Positions 42,540-51,663 of a stretch of 64,000 nt of DNA are shown here, in pieces; the stretch's first letter is position 1; every line of letters begins with the position of its first letter. The DNA lies in contig NZ_UTHA01000227.1 of NCBI RefSeq assembly GCF_900582195.1, positions 1-64,000 on the forward strand. The letters run 5' to 3'. This DNA is from Pseudomonas viridiflava (GTDB lineage Bacteria; Pseudomonadota; Gammaproteobacteria; Pseudomonadales; Pseudomonadaceae). Under the pieces are notes generated by a model that was not told where the DNA came from, did no database searches, and was given only the letters and a program-made list of their open reading frames with translations. The translations under genes were made by a program, and so were the position numbers.

Positions 42540-42657
42540 AACCCTTATCTTAATAATCCAGTTAACAGATATTGTCGTCGCTATTAGAATGCGATGCAAT
42601 TGCGCACCGTCGCCTTCAAAAGCCAGCGCAGACCCAATCTCCAGGAGTCAAACGTAC

Positions 42658-43437
42658 ATGAGCAACATGAACCACGAGCGTGTCCTCAGTGTTCATCACT
42701 GGAACGACACTCTGTTCAGCTTCAAGTGCACCCGCGATCCGGGCCTGCGCTTCGAGAACGGTCAGTTCGTGATGATCGGCCTGCAACAGCCTAACGGCCG
42801 CCCGCTTATGCGCGCTTACTCGATCGCCAGCCCGAACTGGGAAGAGCATCTGGAGTTCTTCAGCATCAAGGTGCAGGACGGCCCGCTGACCTCGCAGCTG
42901 CAGCACTTGAAGGAAGGCGACGAGATCATCATCTCGAAGAAGCCTACCGGCACCCTGGTGCTCGACGACCTGAACCCGGGCAAGCACTTGTACCTGCTGA
43001 GCACCGGCACCGGTCTGGCGCCGTTCATGAGCGTGATCCAGGACCCGGAAACCTACGAGCGCTTTGAAAAAGTGATCCTGGTGCACGGTGTGCGTTACGT
43101 CAACGAAGTCGCCTACCGCGAGTTCATCACCGAGCACCTGCCGCAGAACGAGTTCTTCGGCGAAGCGCTGCGTGACAAGCTGATCTACTACCCGACCGTG
43201 ACCCGCGAGCCTTTCGAGAATCAGGGCCGTCTGACCGACCTGATGCGCAGCGGCAAGCTGTTCAGCGACATCGGTCTGCCACCGATCAACCCGCAGGACG
43301 ACCGCGCAATGATATGCGGCAGCCCGAGCATGCTCGACGAGACCAGCGAAGTGCTCGACAGCTTCGGCCTGAAGATCTCGGCGCGGATGCGCGAGCCGGG
43401 TGATTACCTGATCGAGCGTGCGTTCGTCGAGAAGTAA
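42658..43437 (+). CDS. fpr: Ferredoxin/flavodoxin-NADP+ reductase
   Basis: A 259-residue FAD enzyme linking NADPH to ferredoxins. The FAD-binding RAYSIAS motif (residues 52-58), GTGLAPFMS for NADP binding, and a C-terminal VEK end match the bacterial FPR class. The start at 42658 follows AGGAG and is family-consistent. FinR is encoded on the other strand, suggesting oxidative-stress regulation. Confidence 0.96.
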   Translation: MSNMNHERVLSVHHWNDTLFSFKCTRDPGLRFENGQFVMIGLQQPNGRPLMRAYSIASPNWEEHLEFFSIKVQDGPLTSQLQHLKEGDEIIISKKPTGTLVLDDLNPGKHLYLLSTGTGLAPFMSVIQDPETYERFEKVILVHGVRYVNEVAYREFITEHLPQNEFFGEALRDKLIYYPTVTREPFENQGRLTDLMRSGKLFSDIGLPPINPQDDRAMICGSPSMLDETSEVLDSFGLKISARMREPGDYLIERAFVEK

Positions 43438-43445
43438 CTGCAATA

Positions 43446-43540
43446 CCTGTGGGAGCGAGCTTGCTCGCGAAGGCGTCGTGTCAGCCAACACATTTGTTGA
43501 GGACGGACCGCTTTCGCGAGCAAGCTCGCTCCCACATTGG
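43446..43540. repeat. REPIN
   Basis: An inverted pair of GTGGGAGCGAGCTTGCTCGC elements directly after fpr, before the shared terminator. Confidence 0.9.
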
Positions 43541-43552
43541 TTTGTATTGCAT

Positions 43553-43595
43553 GAAAAAGCCCGCGTTGCCTGAGGAGGCAGCGCGGGCTTTTTCG
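43553..43595 (+). terminator. Terminator between fpr and trmO
   Basis: AAAAAGCCCGCG/GCGCGGGCTTTTT-type stem between two convergent genes, flanked by A and T runs and able to act in both directions. Confidence 0.88.
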
Positions 43596-43604
43596 TTTCC
43601 GGGG

Positions 43605-44303
43605 TTAAGCCTCGGCGGGGATCACTTCAAGCACGCGGATCTGCTCCGGTGTCGGGTAGTGCCAGCGCACATCCAAATCCCAGAATTGCGCGCCGTATTC
43701 GCGCTCCGGCGCCGGGGTCTGGTAGGCCGGACGCGGATCCTGCGCCAGGCACTGTTCAATCAGCTCAACCAACGGCTCGTCAAGGCGCTGGGCGTGTGTG
43801 TGCGCTTGTTTCAAGGCCGAGTCCGCCCACTGCACGTCAATCAGCTGTGGCGCAGCGCTGGCGATGCTGTTGGCGGCCTCGGGAATGATGTCGGCGTAAG
43901 GCACGTAGGGTTTGATGTCGAGAACCGGCGTGCCGTCGAGCAAGTCGATACCGGAGATGAACAGGCGATTGGCTTCGACCTTGTCCAGTTTCACCACGGA
44001 TTGGCCGATGCCGTTTGGCCGGTGTGTGGCGCGGGTGGCGAACACGCCCATGGACTTGTTGCCACCCAGGCGCGGCGGACGGACTTTCAGGCGTGGCTTT
44101 TCCTCCAGTGCCTGATGGAACAGAAACAGTAGCCAGACATGACTGACCTGTTCCAGGCCCTGCACAGCGTCACCCTGATCGAACGGCGCCACCAGCTCCA
44201 GCACGCCACGCGCGGCGGGGGCCAGTTGTGGCTGGCGCGGGATGGCGAATTTTTCCTTGAAGCAGGAGCGCACGAAGCCGATGGGGGAGACGCTGTAAGT
44301 CAT
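43605..44303 (-). CDS. trmO: tRNA (t6A37) N6-methyltransferase TrmO
   Basis: A 232-residue TsaA-like SAM enzyme that methylates t6A37 in tRNA-Thr. It has the N-terminal PIGFVRSCFKEKFAIPRQP segment and the central RATHRPNGIGQSVVKL block (about 93-108), which are diagnostic. I start at MTYSVSP (44303); MQTM at 44312 is also possible. The TrmO C-terminal domain is present. Confidence 0.92.
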   Translation of the reverse strand: MTYSVSPIGFVRSCFKEKFAIPRQPQLAPAARGVLELVAPFDQGDAVQGLEQVSHVWLLFLFHQALEEKPRLKVRPPRLGGNKSMGVFATRATHRPNGIGQSVVKLDKVEANRLFISGIDLLDGTPVLDIKPYVPYADIIPEAANSIASAAPQLIDVQWADSALKQAHTHAQRLDEPLVELIEQCLAQDPRPAYQTPAPEREYGAQFWDLDVRWHYPTPEQIRVLEVIPAEA

Positions 44304-44378
44304 GGTTTGCATTCGAAGCGGGGCAGGGGTGGGCATGATAACCCGTTAGCCCTCAAGTCTGGTGGTACCAGGGCCGGC

Positions 44379-44459
44379 CTCTTCGCGAGCAAGCTCGCTC
44401 CCACATTGGATCTATGGCGTGCACAAGATCCCTGTGGGAGCGAGCCTGCTCGCGAAGGT
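44379..44459. repeat. REPIN
   Basis: An inverted REP pair around a 32-base centre between the starts and ends of trmO and rhlG, of the GAGCGAGC type. Confidence 0.88.
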
Positions 44460-44472
44460 CGCACCGCCAATC

Positions 44473-45243
44473 TCAGAGGCTGAATCCACCATCCAGCGGA
44501 AGAATATTCCCGGTCATATAAGCCCCAGCCGTACTCGCCAGACTGATCGCCAACGCCGCCATCTCTTCCTCGCGCCCCCAACGCTTCATCGGAATCAGCG
44601 CGGTGTCCTCAGCCAACGCCTGCTGATCATTGCCAATATGCTGGGTCATCTTGCTTGGAAAGCGCCCCGGCGCGATCACGTTGACGTTGATGTGCTGGCT
44701 CACCAGTTCTCGCGCGAGAATCCGCGACAACTGATGGAGGGCGGCCTTACTTGGCCCGTAGGCATACGCCTGCTCGCCAAACGAAGAAATTCCCGCCACC
44801 GAACCAATATTGATAATGCGCGCCGGATTCGCTGCCGAACCGGCCTTGCGCAACAACGGTAGAAATTGCTGGATGCAACTGAACACCGACGTCACGTTGA
44901 GCTGCATGACCTTCTCCCAGCCCTTCACCGGGTAACTCTCCAGCGGTGCGCCCCAGGTGGTACCGGCGTTGTTCACCAGAATATCCAGATGGGTGATCTG
45001 CTCGCCCAGACGCGCGGCCAGTTCCTGCACGCCTTCTTCCGTCGCCAGATTCGCCGCCACGCCGTGGCACATGCCCAGGGCGCTGAGTTCTTCAGCCGTT
45101 TGATGGCAGGCTTCGGCATCTCGCGAGCAGACATAGACGCGCGCGCCAGCCTCGACAAAGGCTTTGGCGATCATTTTGCCGATACCACGGGTGCCGCCGG
45201 TCACCAGAGCGGTGCGGCCTTGCAGGGAGAAATACGGGTGCAT
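44473..45243 (-). CDS. rhlG: Short-chain dehydrogenase RhlG
   Basis: A 256-residue NADPH-dependent SDR. The cofactor motif TGGTRGIG lies at about 15-22, the NNAG motif follows, and the catalytic YGPSK (Tyr-x-x-x-Lys) stands near residue 163. The start MHPYFSLQGRTALVTGG and the whole pattern are very close to P. aeruginosa RhlG, a beta-ketoacyl reductase first linked to rhamnolipid and PHA synthesis. Its substrate in this strain is not known. Confidence 0.88.
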   Translation of the reverse strand: MHPYFSLQGRTALVTGGTRGIGKMIAKAFVEAGARVYVCSRDAEACHQTAEELSALGMCHGVAANLATEEGVQELAARLGEQITHLDILVNNAGTTWGAPLESYPVKGWEKVMQLNVTSVFSCIQQFLPLLRKAGSAANPARIINIGSVAGISSFGEQAYAYGPSKAALHQLSRILARELVSQHINVNVIAPGRFPSKMTQHIGNDQQALAEDTALIPMKRWGREEEMAALAISLASTAGAYMTGNILPLDGGFSL

Positions 45244-45371
45244 GGCGAGTCCTGAGGGTTAGGGATCAGTACACCCTAGTCGTCAGCCGCGAAAAGCGGA
45301 GCCACTATTTTTGGAGGGAATGAATGGTCATGCGTTGCGGCGGCGACCATTGGTCGCCGCCGCAGAGAGAG

Positions 45372-45842
45372 TCAGGCCGGGCGAACGCGCAGGGTCAGGC
45401 CTTTGAGAAAGTTGCGCAGCAACTGGTCGCCGCACGGGCGATAGTTGGTGTGGCCGACCTTGCGGAACAGCGCGCTCAGCTCTGGTTTGGACACCGGGAA
45501 CTCGGCCGCCTTGAGGATCGCGTGCATGTCGTCTTCTTTCAGTTCGAAGGCCACGCGCAGCTTTTTCAGGATGATGTTGTTGGTCACCGGTACTTCGATC
45601 GGCTGCGGCGGACGGCTTTCGTCCTTGCCACGCTTGAAGATCACCAGGCCGTCGAGGAAGTGCGCGATGACTTCGTCCGGGCAGCGCACGAAACCTTCTT
45701 CGTCTTCTTCTTTCTTGTCGAGCCAGGTCACTACGTCGGCCAGCGCTACTTCCATGCCGCCGAGTTTGATGATCTCGACAACCTTTTTGTCGCTGATGTC
45801 GAGCATGTAGCGCACGCTGCGCAATACGTCGTTATGAATCAT
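45372..45842 (-). CDS. DUF1456 (YehS-like) protein
   Basis: A 156-residue protein with two copies of a helical DUF1456 domain: MIHNDVLRSVRYMLDISD..., then a second half beginning NNIILKKLRVAFELKEDDM. The family is conserved but of unknown function. The start is MIHND at 45842; an upstream ATG adds unrelated residues. It is followed by a pseudouridine-synthase homologue transcribed the same way. Confidence 0.88.
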   Translation of the reverse strand: MIHNDVLRSVRYMLDISDKKVVEIIKLGGMEVALADVVTWLDKKEEDEEGFVRCPDEVIAHFLDGLVIFKRGKDESRPPQPIEVPVTNNIILKKLRVAFELKEDDMHAILKAAEFPVSKPELSALFRKVGHTNYRPCGDQLLRNFLKGLTLRVRPA

Positions 45843-45914
45843 GTGAGTAATCCTGATAAGCGTTGTGGGCAGCACGCGCGCGCGCTGCCGGAATGTGTGG
45901 CGGCAGTGGAAGCC

Positions 45915-46625
45915 TTAGAACTTCTCTTTGCCGGACAGGTAGCGCCATTGGCCGACCGGGACCTTGCCGATCGAGACGCCGCCGATGCGGATGCGGCGGA
46001 TGCCGATGACCTTCAGGCCGACCGCTTCGCAGAACTGGGCGATGATGCCCGGCTGCGGATTTTTCATGGCGAAGCGCAGACGGTTTTCGTTCTGCCAGCT
46101 GGCCTTGACCGGCGGCAGCTCCTTGCCCTTGTGGGTCAGGCCGTGCTGCAAGCGGTTGAGGCCGTGGGCGACCATGTCCCCTTCGACTTCAACCACGTAT
46201 TCCTGCTCGATCTTCGCGGCGTCGGCGGTGAGCTTGCGCAGGATTTTCCAGTCCTGAGTGAACACCAGCAGACCACTGGCTTTTGGCTGCAGATCGGCAC
46301 TGGCGGTCAGGCGCAGGAAGTGCCCGCGCAATGGGCGCTTGCTGTAGCGGTGTTCTTCGCTGAGGGTTTCGGCGCTCAGCGATTGCATGGCGCTCTCGAC
46401 ATCCATGCCGGCAGGGGCGTTGAGCAGGATGGTCACCGGCTCCGGCGCGGTGGCCTTGGCGTCCTTGTCCAGCTCGACTTTCTGGTCGCCGACCTTGAAT
46501 TGCGGCTCGTCAATCACTTCGCCGTCCACGGTGACCCAGCCGCCCTCAATGAATAGCTCGGCCTCCCGGCGGGAGCAACCAACCAGTTCGATGAGGCGTT
46601 TGGAGAGGCGAATCGGGTCGGTCAT
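45915..46625 (-). CDS. RsuA/RluF-type pseudouridine synthase homologue with a changed active site
   Basis: A 236-residue protein with an N-terminal S4 RNA-binding domain (IRLSKRLIELVGCSRREAELFI) and a RsuA/RluF-like catalytic domain. In the active motif, where family members read (G/R)RLD-x-D-(S/T)-x-GLL, this protein has SADLQPKASGLLVF. A gapless fit puts Gln where the catalytic Asp belongs. The next Asp is two residues earlier. It may therefore be inactive, or shifted by two residues. I use the start MTDPIRLSK (46625). Confidence 0.8.
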   Translation of the reverse strand: MTDPIRLSKRLIELVGCSRREAELFIEGGWVTVDGEVIDEPQFKVGDQKVELDKDAKATAPEPVTILLNAPAGMDVESAMQSLSAETLSEEHRYSKRPLRGHFLRLTASADLQPKASGLLVFTQDWKILRKLTADAAKIEQEYVVEVEGDMVAHGLNRLQHGLTHKGKELPPVKASWQNENRLRFAMKNPQPGIIAQFCEAVGLKVIGIRRIRIGGVSIGKVPVGQWRYLSGKEKF

Positions 46626-46709
46626 GACAGGGCCGTAACAAAAAAGGGGTGGGCATTGTACCTGTGTGGCGCCGGTTAAGCCCGGTTCCATTTACAGGCG
46701 CTGAATTCA

Positions 46710-46802
46710 ATGTGGGAGCGAGCTTGCTCGCGAAGGCGTCCTGCCAGTCTATGTGTGCAGTGACGAGGTACACCGCATTCGCGAGCAAGCTCGCTCCCAC
46801 AC
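46710..46802. repeat. REPIN
   Basis: An inverted pair of GTGGGAGCGAGC/TGCTCGCGAA elements between the pseudouridine-synthase homologue and the GNAT gene. Confidence 0.88.
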
Positions 46803-46817
46803 GGGTTCCATGGTGTG

Positions 46818-47291
46818 TCAGCCGCTACCTGAGCGTTGCTGGTTTTGTCGCAGTCGCATGTGCAACAACGGATACGGCTGGCCCATGCCATCCACCTCCG
46901 ATCGGCCGATCACCTCGAAACCCTGCTTGAAGTAGAACCCCAGCGCCTGCGGGTTCTGCTCGTTGACGTCCAGCTCATCGGCATTCAGATGCTGCATCGC
47001 GTAGTTGAGCAGTTTCTTGCCCAAGCCCTTCCCCCGATAATCCGGATCGATGAACAGCATTTCAATCTTGCCCGCTGCAACCCCGGCAAACCCGGTGATG
47101 CGCTGGTTGGTGTCCTTTGTGCAGATCAGCATCACCGCATCCAGATAACGCGTGAGCACCAGATTGCGCAGCAGCTCGATATAACTGTCCGGCAGAAAAT
47201 CATGGGTGGCGCGAACCGAGGCCTCCCAGACCTGGGTCAGTTCCTGGTAATCGCTGAGTTTCGGTGTGTGGATGACCGAATGGTGACGCAT
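46818..47291 (-). CDS. GNAT family N-acetyltransferase
   Basis: A 157-residue acetyltransferase. Acetyl-CoA-binding R-G-K-G-L-G-K (in DPDYRGKGLGKKLLN, about residues 83-97), the preceding strand MLFIDP and the C-terminal GFYFKQGFEVIGRS are GNAT signatures. It resembles YjaB-like enzymes. The substrate is unknown. Confidence 0.85.
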   Translation of the reverse strand: MRHHSVIHTPKLSDYQELTQVWEASVRATHDFLPDSYIELLRNLVLTRYLDAVMLICTKDTNQRITGFAGVAAGKIEMLFIDPDYRGKGLGKKLLNYAMQHLNADELDVNEQNPQALGFYFKQGFEVIGRSEVDGMGQPYPLLHMRLRQNQQRSGSG

Positions 47292-47351
47292 GCCCGTCTG
47301 CCTCTTGTCCGTTTCAAGGGAGTCCGTCCCCCGCTAAACGATAGCCGTAAA

Positions 47352-47386
47352 AAAGCCCCGCATCTTGTAAAAAGAGTGGGGCTTTC
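47352..47386 (-). terminator. Hairpin upstream of the GNAT gene
   Basis: AAAAAGCCCCG/GTGGGGCTTT stem with an A/T-rich 13-base loop, flanked by A and T runs. It lies between the GNAT start and the repeat region before rimO, and on the minus strand it would end rimO read-through. Confidence 0.65.
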
Positions 47387-47436
47387 TGTATTTGCTGCGG
47401 TGTCTGGCTGGCTATTTCTGTCGCCAGCAAGGACTC

Positions 47437-47602
47437 TCCCCCTCACCCCAACCCTCTCCCCCAGAGGGGGCGAGGGGGAAGGGAGCTGATCTTCGTGCTG
47501 TTCAAAACCTGAGTTCGACTCGAACGTTCAGGTCGGTGCAGCTCGCAAGAACACATAGACCAGTCCCCTCTCCCTCTGGGAGAGGGCTAGGCGGGCGGCG
47601 TT
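47437..47602. repeat. CTCTCCC-type intergenic repeat
   Basis: Pyrimidine-rich CCCTCACCC/CTCTCCC stretches pair with AGGGGGAGGG-type stretches at both ends of a segment about 165 bases long. It resembles another class of Pseudomonas intergenic palindrome. No gene is present. Confidence 0.6.
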
Positions 47603-47628
47603 CCGATGAGGAGCTTTTGATCTTCAGA

Positions 47629-48966
47629 TCAGATCTGCTCAGCCCAGAGGTCATATTCGTCAGCGTCAGTAACCTTGCACCAGACCTTGTCACCCGGCTT
47701 CAGATTGCTGCCGTTGTCGATAAACACGTTACCATCGATTTCCGGGGCATCGAAGAAGCAGCGGCCAACCGCGCCTTGCTCGTCGACTTCGTCCACCAGC
47801 ACTTCGATTTCACGGCCAATGCGCATCTGCAGGCGAGCCGAGCTGATCGCTTGCTGGTGCGCCATGAAGCGATCCCAACGATCCTGCTTGACGTCATCCG
47901 GCACCACTTCCAGATCCAGATCATTCGCTGGCGCACCGTCCACCGGCGAGTACTGGAAGCAACCAACGCGGTCGAGCTGGGCTTCGGTCAGCCAGTTCAG
48001 CAGGTACTGGAAGTCTTCTTCGGTTTCGCCCGGGAAGCCGACGATGAAGGTCGAGCGGATGATCAGGTCCGGGCAGATTTCGCGCCAGTTCTTGATCCGC
48101 GCCAGGGTCTTGTCTTCGAACGCCGGGCGTTTCATCGACTTCAACACTTTCGGGCTGGCGTGCTGGAACGGGATGTCCAGGTACGGCAGGATCTTGCCGG
48201 CGGCCATCAACGGGATCAGCTCGTCGACGTGCGGGTACGGGTAAACGTAGTGCAGGCGGACCCAGACACCGAGGGTGCTCAGCGCTTCACAGAGTTCGGT
48301 CATGCGGGTTTTCACCGGCGCGCCGTTCCAGAAACCGGTGCGGTATTTCACATCAACGCCGTAAGCGCTGGTGTCTTGCGAGATCACCAACAGCTCTTTG
48401 ACGCCGGATTTGACCAGACGCTGAGCTTCGTCGAGCACGTCGCCCACCGGACGGCTGACCAGTTTGCCGCGCATCGACGGGATGATGCAGAAGGAGCAGC
48501 TGTGGTTGCAGCCTTCGGAAATCTTCAGGTAGGCGTAGTGGCGCGGGGTCAGCTTGATGCCTTGCGGCGGCACCAGGTCGATCAGCGGGTTGTGATCCTG
48601 ACGCGGCGGGACCACTTCGTGCACAGCGTTGACCACTTGCTCGTACTGCTGCGGACCGGTCACGGCCAGCACGCTCGGGTGTACGTCGCGGATGTTGCCT
48701 TCTTCCACGCCCATGCAGCCGGTGACGATCACCTTGCCGTTTTCCTTGATCGCTTCGCCGATCACTTCCAGCGACTCAGCCTTGGCCGAATCGATGAAAC
48801 CACAGGTATTGACCACGACCACGTCGGCGTCCTGATAGGTGGACACCACGTCATAGCCTTCCATGCGCAGCTGGGTCAGGATGCGCTCGGAGTCGACCAG
48901 TGCTTTCGGGCAACCCAGAGATACAAAGCCAACCTTTGGATTGGCCGGCGCAGGAGTGGTGGACAT
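47629..48966 (-). CDS. rimO: Ribosomal protein S12 methylthiotransferase RimO
   Basis: A radical-SAM enzyme that methylthiolates Asp in S12; 445 residues. The MTTase cluster cysteines are 19, 55 and 84. The radical-SAM CNHSCSFC cysteines are 153, 157 and 160. A TRAM domain closes the protein (KVWCKVTDADEYDLW). Length and motif order are normal. Confidence 0.97.
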   Translation of the reverse strand: MSTTPAPANPKVGFVSLGCPKALVDSERILTQLRMEGYDVVSTYQDADVVVVNTCGFIDSAKAESLEVIGEAIKENGKVIVTGCMGVEEGNIRDVHPSVLAVTGPQQYEQVVNAVHEVVPPRQDHNPLIDLVPPQGIKLTPRHYAYLKISEGCNHSCSFCIIPSMRGKLVSRPVGDVLDEAQRLVKSGVKELLVISQDTSAYGVDVKYRTGFWNGAPVKTRMTELCEALSTLGVWVRLHYVYPYPHVDELIPLMAAGKILPYLDIPFQHASPKVLKSMKRPAFEDKTLARIKNWREICPDLIIRSTFIVGFPGETEEDFQYLLNWLTEAQLDRVGCFQYSPVDGAPANDLDLEVVPDDVKQDRWDRFMAHQQAISSARLQMRIGREIEVLVDEVDEQGAVGRCFFDAPEIDGNVFIDNGSNLKPGDKVWCKVTDADEYDLWAEQI

Positions 48967-49255
48967 GTCTAACCTCGGTATTTTGTGACATCGCTTTCTT
49001 GGTGCGAAAGCCGACGGACGGGCGCTTAGGGCGCGCCTCTGATCAAAAAGTGCGCAATTCTAGCGGCGGGCAACGCACTTGACCAGCTTTATGCAGGGAA
49101 ATACGACGAGTGCTGCGCTATGCTTCGCGCCGTTGAGCTTTACCAATTTTTTACAGTCAACAAAACGTCTGTAACAACAGGTAAAACAGCGCATGCTGCA
49201 CCACAAAGCATAGTGCTTCATTCAAGAAGCCGGTTCTGAGAAGTAGGAGTGTTGG

Positions 49256-51157
49256 ATGGGTCAGGCAAGTAGTCATGCGGCAGGCGCCGAGGGTTCGGCC
49301 TCCAAGCCGCTGAGCATGCTGGTCGCGGCGGTCGGGGTGGTTTACGGCGATATCGGCACGAGTCCGTTGTACACCCTCAAAGAAGTTTTCGCCGGACACT
49401 ATGGTGTGCCGGTCAACCACGATGGCGTTTTCGGGATTCTGTCGTTGATTTTCTGGTCGCTGATTTGGGTCGTCACCATCAAGTACGTGTTGTTCGTACT
49501 GCGCGCTGACAACCAGGGGGAAGGCGGGATCATGGCGCTGACCGCTCTGGCGCGACGTGCATCCAGCCGCTACCCGAAACTGCAGACGGTGCTGGTGATT
49601 CTGGGGCTGATCGGTGCAGCGCTGTTTTACGGCGACAGCATGATCACGCCGGCCATCTCCGTATTGTCGGCGGTTGAAGGCCTGGAGCTGGCTTTCGACG
49701 GACTCGAGCATTGGGTGGTGCCACTGTCGTTGATCGTGCTGGTTGCCTTGTTCCTGATCCAGAAGCACGGCACCGATCGCATCGGCAAGATGTTCGGCCC
49801 GGTAATGGTGGCGTGGTTTCTGGTGCTGGGCACTCTGGGTGTCAACGGTATCGTCAAACACCCAGAAGTGTTGAGCGCATTGAATCCGATGTGGGGCGTG
49901 CGTTTCTTCATCGTACATCCTGGTATGGGCGTAGCGATCCTCGGTGCGGTGGTGCTGGCGCTGACCGGTGCCGAAGCGCTGTATGCCGACATGGGCCACT
50001 TCGGCCGCAAGCCTATCGCCCGCGCCTGGTTGGTTCTGGTGCTTCCGGCCCTGGTGCTGAACTACTTCGGTCAGGGCGCGTTGCTGCTGGAAAACCCGGA
50101 AGCGGCGCGTAACCCGTTCTACTTGCTGGCGCCGAGCTGGGCACTGGTGCCACTGGTGGTACTGGCGACCCTGGCCACGGTCATTGCTTCGCAGGCCGTG
50201 ATTTCCGGGGCCTTCTCGTTGACTCGTCAGGCCATCCAGCTCGGCTACATTCCGCGCATGCACATCCAGCACACGTCCAGTGCCGAACAGGGCCAGATTT
50301 ACATCGGCGCGGTGAACTGGGCGCTGATGGTCGGCGTGATCCTGTTGGTCATTGGCTTCGAATCCTCGGGCGCGCTGGCGTCGGCTTACGGTGTGGCGGT
50401 GACCGGCACGATGCTGATCACCAGCATCTTGGTGTCGGCAGTGATTCTGCTGTTGTGGAAATGGCCGCCGTTGTTAGCGGTGCCTATTCTGATTGGCTTC
50501 CTGCTGGTTGATGGCCTGTTCTTCGCCGCCAACGTGCCGAAGATCATTCAGGGGGGCGCGTTCCCGGTCATTGCGGGGATCGTGCTGTTCGTCCTGATGA
50601 CCACCTGGAAGCGCGGCAAGGAGTTGCTGGTCGACCGCTTGGACGAGGGCGCGCTGCCGCTGCCGATCTTCATCAGCAGCATCCGCGTGCAACCACCGCA
50701 TCGCGTGCAGGGCACTGCGGTGTTCCTCACCGCGCGCTCCGACGCCGTGCCGCATGCGCTGTTGCACAACCTGCTGCATAACCAGGTGCTGCATGAGCAA
50801 GTGGTGTTGCTAACGGTGGTCTACGAAGACATCCCGCGCGTACCGCCATCGCGGCGCTTTGAGGTGGAAGCGCACGGGGAGGGTTTCTTCCGGGTGATCC
50901 TGCACTTTGGTTTCACTGACGAGCCGGACGTGCCGCAGGCGCTGAAGTTGTGTCATCTGGATGAGCTGGATTTCAGCCCGATGCGCACGACCTACTTCCT
51001 AAGCCGGGAAACGGTGATTGCCTCGAAACTTGAGGGGATGGCGCGTTGGCGGGAAGCGCTGTTTGCATTCATGTTGAAGAATGCCAATGGTAATTTGCGC
51101 TTCTTCAATCTGCCGCTAAACCGGGTGATTGAGTTGGGGACGCAGGTGGAGATGTAA
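49256..51157 (+). CDS. kup: Potassium uptake protein Kup
   Basis: A 633-residue K+ transporter. The N-terminal VYGDIGTSPLYTLKEVF motif is diagnostic. About twelve membrane helices fill the first 430 residues, and a soluble C-terminal domain follows. The start at 49256 follows AGGAGTG. A 289-base gap upstream separates it from the divergent rimO and shows no further ORF. A strong terminator follows. Confidence 0.96.
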   Translation: MGQASSHAAGAEGSASKPLSMLVAAVGVVYGDIGTSPLYTLKEVFAGHYGVPVNHDGVFGILSLIFWSLIWVVTIKYVLFVLRADNQGEGGIMALTALARRASSRYPKLQTVLVILGLIGAALFYGDSMITPAISVLSAVEGLELAFDGLEHWVVPLSLIVLVALFLIQKHGTDRIGKMFGPVMVAWFLVLGTLGVNGIVKHPEVLSALNPMWGVRFFIVHPGMGVAILGAVVLALTGAEALYADMGHFGRKPIARAWLVLVLPALVLNYFGQGALLLENPEAARNPFYLLAPSWALVPLVVLATLATVIASQAVISGAFSLTRQAIQLGYIPRMHIQHTSSAEQGQIYIGAVNWALMVGVILLVIGFESSGALASAYGVAVTGTMLITSILVSAVILLLWKWPPLLAVPILIGFLLVDGLFFAANVPKIIQGGAFPVIAGIVLFVLMTTWKRGKELLVDRLDEGALPLPIFISSIRVQPPHRVQGTAVFLTARSDAVPHALLHNLLHNQVLHEQVVLLTVVYEDIPRVPPSRRFEVEAHGEGFFRVILHFGFTDEPDVPQALKLCHLDELDFSPMRTTYFLSRETVIASKLEGMARWREALFAFMLKNANGNLRFFNLPLNRVIELGTQVEM

Positions 51158-51170
51158 CTTCGCGTTATAG

Positions 51171-51212
51171 AAAAAGCCCCCGTCAGCCTTGTGGCTGGCG
51201 GGGGCTTTTTTG
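51171..51212 (+). terminator. Terminator of kup
   Basis: AAAAAGCCCCCGTCAGCC/GGCTGGCGGGGGCTTTTTT is a long near-perfect stem just after the kup stop. Confidence 0.95.
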
Positions 51213-51245
51213 TGCTTCACATAAACTTCCAATCCACTGCAAATC

Positions 51246-51340
51246 CCCTGTGGGAGCGAGCTTGCTCGCGAAGGCGTAGTGTCAGTCGACAATCTGTTAG
51301 CTGACCCTCCGCATTCGCGAGCAAGCTCGCTCCCACAAGG
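51246..51340. repeat. REPIN
   Basis: An inverted REP pair of the GAGCGAGC type between the kup terminator and the DUF6124-like gene. Confidence 0.9.
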
Positions 51341-51351
51341 GTTCTGTGGTG

Positions 51352-51663
51352 TTAGTGGCTCTCAGGCAATTCTTCTTCGGATTCGGTCTTTGTGCGAGCA
51401 GGTCGCGGCATCAGCGCTTGAATCACATCATCGAGCAAAGCCTTGCCCATCATCGTCAGGTAATGCGCGGCCCAGGCATGGCGGTCGGTGTCTCTGATGA
51501 AGGCAGCGTCTTCTGCGAAGGATTTGGCGAGGGATAGCAGGTCGGAGGATTGCGACAAGGCATCGATGATCGGGATGCCGGAGCGGACGTTGAAGAACGC
51601 TTGATCCGAGTTGTAGAGGAAAGGGGTGAAGCCGATGGTTTTAAGATCAGATGGATTGTTCAT
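51352..51663 (-). CDS. DUF6124-like (DUF3077) Pseudomonas protein
   Basis: A 103-residue protein common in Pseudomonas genomes, with no known function. The N-terminal KTIGFTPFLYNSDQAFFNVRSG and the following DALSQSSDLLSLAKSFAED are typical of the family. The chosen start is MNNPSDL (51663). A long gene-free region follows on the upstream side. Confidence 0.78.
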   Translation of the reverse strand: MNNPSDLKTIGFTPFLYNSDQAFFNVRSGIPIIDALSQSSDLLSLAKSFAEDAAFIRDTDRHAWAAHYLTMMGKALLDDVIQALMPRPARTKTESEEELPESH

